Source: Toxotes chatareus
Lineage: Eukaryota; Chordata; Actinopteri; Toxotidae
Length of the DNA stretch: 64,000 bases
Reading direction: 5' to 3'
NCBI GenBank assembly: GCA_016801885.1
Contig: CM028903.1
Coordinates: 807,860 to 871,859, forward strand
Below, piece after piece: positions 62,292 to 64,000 of the stretch. How positions within the stretch are numbered: position 1 is the first letter of the stretch; each line of letters begins with the position of its first letter. Made by a program: the position numbers and the translations under genes. Under the pieces are notes generated by a model that worked only from the letters and a program-made list of their open reading frames with translations, did no database searches and had not been told where the DNA came from.

Positions 62292-64000
62292 GGCTGCTCT
62301 CCTGCTGGAACAGAGAAACAGGAGCAGACATCAGTTCCAGTTCCTGCACATGAGAATCAAATTGGACATTTAAATGTTCCCTGGGACTGAAAATGACTTC
62401 CAGGGTTCCCACTGAGTTTCAAATTAAAAGCTTTAATGCTTCATCTAAATCACTGCTCCTTGATTTGACTGACAGATTCTGTTGTTCAGTGAAGCCAATG
62501 TGAAGACAATGTGAAGCCTCCGTCTCAGTCAGGACAAACTTTTTCACAAAATTCCTTTATTTATATTTTCCAGAACCTTCCAGATTTGTGGGTTTCCAGA
62601 AAAAAGAAGTGTTATAATAAATGCTTTACAACAGAGAGGAGAGGAGGATGGATAAAGAGAGTGAACCGGGGGGTTGTGGCGTGCAGGGGCTGACAGAGGC
62701 AGAGAGACGGAGCGAGGGATAAAAAGGAGGAGAAGTCAGGAGCTTGTTGTGTGTTTTTTCTGCTGAGTGAGTCGAACTGGGAAAGTAAACAGTACTTATA
62801 TCATCAATTAAGCTCACTGCACTCATGATTACGATCTGAGCACAACATTAAAGAACACAAATTATGCTGCGTGTGGTTGTCTGTCTCACTTCATGAGTTT
62901 CATAGATACCTTGGTGCATAAATATGAGACTGAACAACTGTTCCAGCAGCAGCAGCAATAAAGGAATTTCTCTCCATTCGCTTTGTGCATTCAGCTCAGC
63001 AGAGCCCGAATAAATTCACAGGAGGAGAAAAAGGAAACACACACACACACGCACACGCACGCACACACACACGCATCCACGCATGTCACATGTACCTACT
63101 CTGGAAAGAGTTCCTCTGAGTTAAATGCTGAGTGACTGCAGGAAGGTCGATTGCAAATAACAGCAGGAAGAGACGCTCTTTTATTTACAGAGCTGAAATA
63201 TTCAAACTGTGCTTCAACTGCAGCACAGAATACAGAACAGGAAGTGTGCACATGTCCTCACAGCAGGGGACAGGGCAGGAGATGGAGCTAAATGTGAGGA
63301 GGTAACGGGAGAGATGGAATGGAATGAGAGAAGTTCGGTGGAAATGATGGGGAGAATTCAGAACCCAGCCGACACCACACTCAAATGTCAATGGGTAACT
63401 GAAGAGTCTGCAGCTGATGGGAATGTAAGCACAGAACACAAAGGCAACAACTGGAACCCACCAACCTGTGACTGACATGGGAATATGTCAGCTCTGACAG
63501 GGGCTGAGCTGTGTTGAGTTCAGAGCACAACGCCTGGATGGTTCACGTCTGATTTTAATGTTGCTAATGAGCAGTGATAGCAAACAAACAAACAAACAAA
63601 CAAGCAAACAAACAAACTGAGAAGGTCATTCTGGTTAGAGCTTATTATCCGTTTTATTAGCTTCTACTTCTTTGCCTTTGTTTTTGTTTTCATTCCTTTC
63701 TTTTTTTTTTGCAGATGATTCCTTCTCCAGTTTTCTCTGGTGCAACCAAACAACAGTTTTTAGGTCTCTTTGTTCACTGGAGCCGTTTCTCCAGTGTTTG
63801 GTGGGTTCCCCTGAGAACCGCCCGGAAGCGTTTCTGTTGAACACACACACGCAAAGCTTCGAATAAACGACAGCGGTGAACAATCATCTCTGCTACAGGA
63901 TCGTTCGTTTACATCTCACCACATTACAGATGTCAGTGTGGCAGTGATACTGTGTGGTGGTTTTAAAAAGCTTTTCTTTTTGAAGATTATCTGTAAACAC
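62292..64000 (-). other. Upstream of lrfn3 coding start: 5'UTR end and presumed 5' intron
   Basis: Immediately above the ATG the minus strand reads GTTCCAGCAGGAGAGCAGCC, with a likely acceptor near 62305. The leader therefore probably continues in an exon beyond this point. No CpG-rich promoter is visible before the window ends. Repeats: (CA)n-type at 63039-63085 and (CAAA)n at 63583-63617. Confidence 0.45.

Overview
This window comes from an animal nuclear genome, almost certainly a bony fish (teleost, probably a compact percomorph-type genome). The genes are split by GT-AG introns, (CA)n/(GT)n microsatellites are very dense, and there are relics of Tc1-like transposons, an L2/Rex-type LINE and tRNA-derived SINEs. 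All exon models were read by eye, by joining conserved protein segments at splice sites with matching phase. No alignment or transcript data were available.

Layout. (1) 1-6936, minus strand: a TMEM87-family Golgi seven-helix protein (tmem87a/b type), 3' end cut by the window edge. (2) 8937-13924, plus strand: capns1, the calpain small regulatory subunit, head to head with tmem87 across about 2 kb. (3) 14531-15221: LINE 3' end. (4) 18471-25073, plus strand: a SNAP-25/SNAP-23 family Qbc-SNARE with two alternative versions of one exon. (5) 27937-31152, plus strand: a Myb/SANT-like DNA-binding protein of the NAIF1 type, carrying an apparent one-base frameshift. (6) 33144-41991: gene-free DNA between convergent genes. 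(7) 41992-62291, minus strand: lrfn3 (SALM4), a synaptic adhesion molecule spread over eight coding exons with a 10-kb intron. (8) 62292-64000: lrfn3 upstream/5'UTR-intron sequence.

The genes do not form an operon or one pathway. Two of them (the SNARE and lrfn3) belong to families that act at membranes or synapses. The neighbourhood mixes markers that, from memory, lie on human 15q15 (TMEM87A, SNAP23) and 19q13 (CAPNS1, LRFN3).

The most interesting signal is in tmem87. Two tandem homologous exons (1851-1928 and 1170-1238) encode alternative versions of one transmembrane helix. Both end in a U12-type AT-AC donor (ATATCC...), and they share one minor-spliceosome acceptor with a perfect TTCCTTGAC branch site. 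Their upstream acceptors are ordinary U2 type, so they cannot be spliced to each other: mutual exclusivity appears to be enforced by spliceosome incompatibility. The SNARE gene has a second pair of mutually exclusive exons, here enforced by reading frame. A second minor-type intron (GTATCCTT donor) lies in capns1, and one capns1 acceptor has a (TG)n array in place of its pyrimidine tract.
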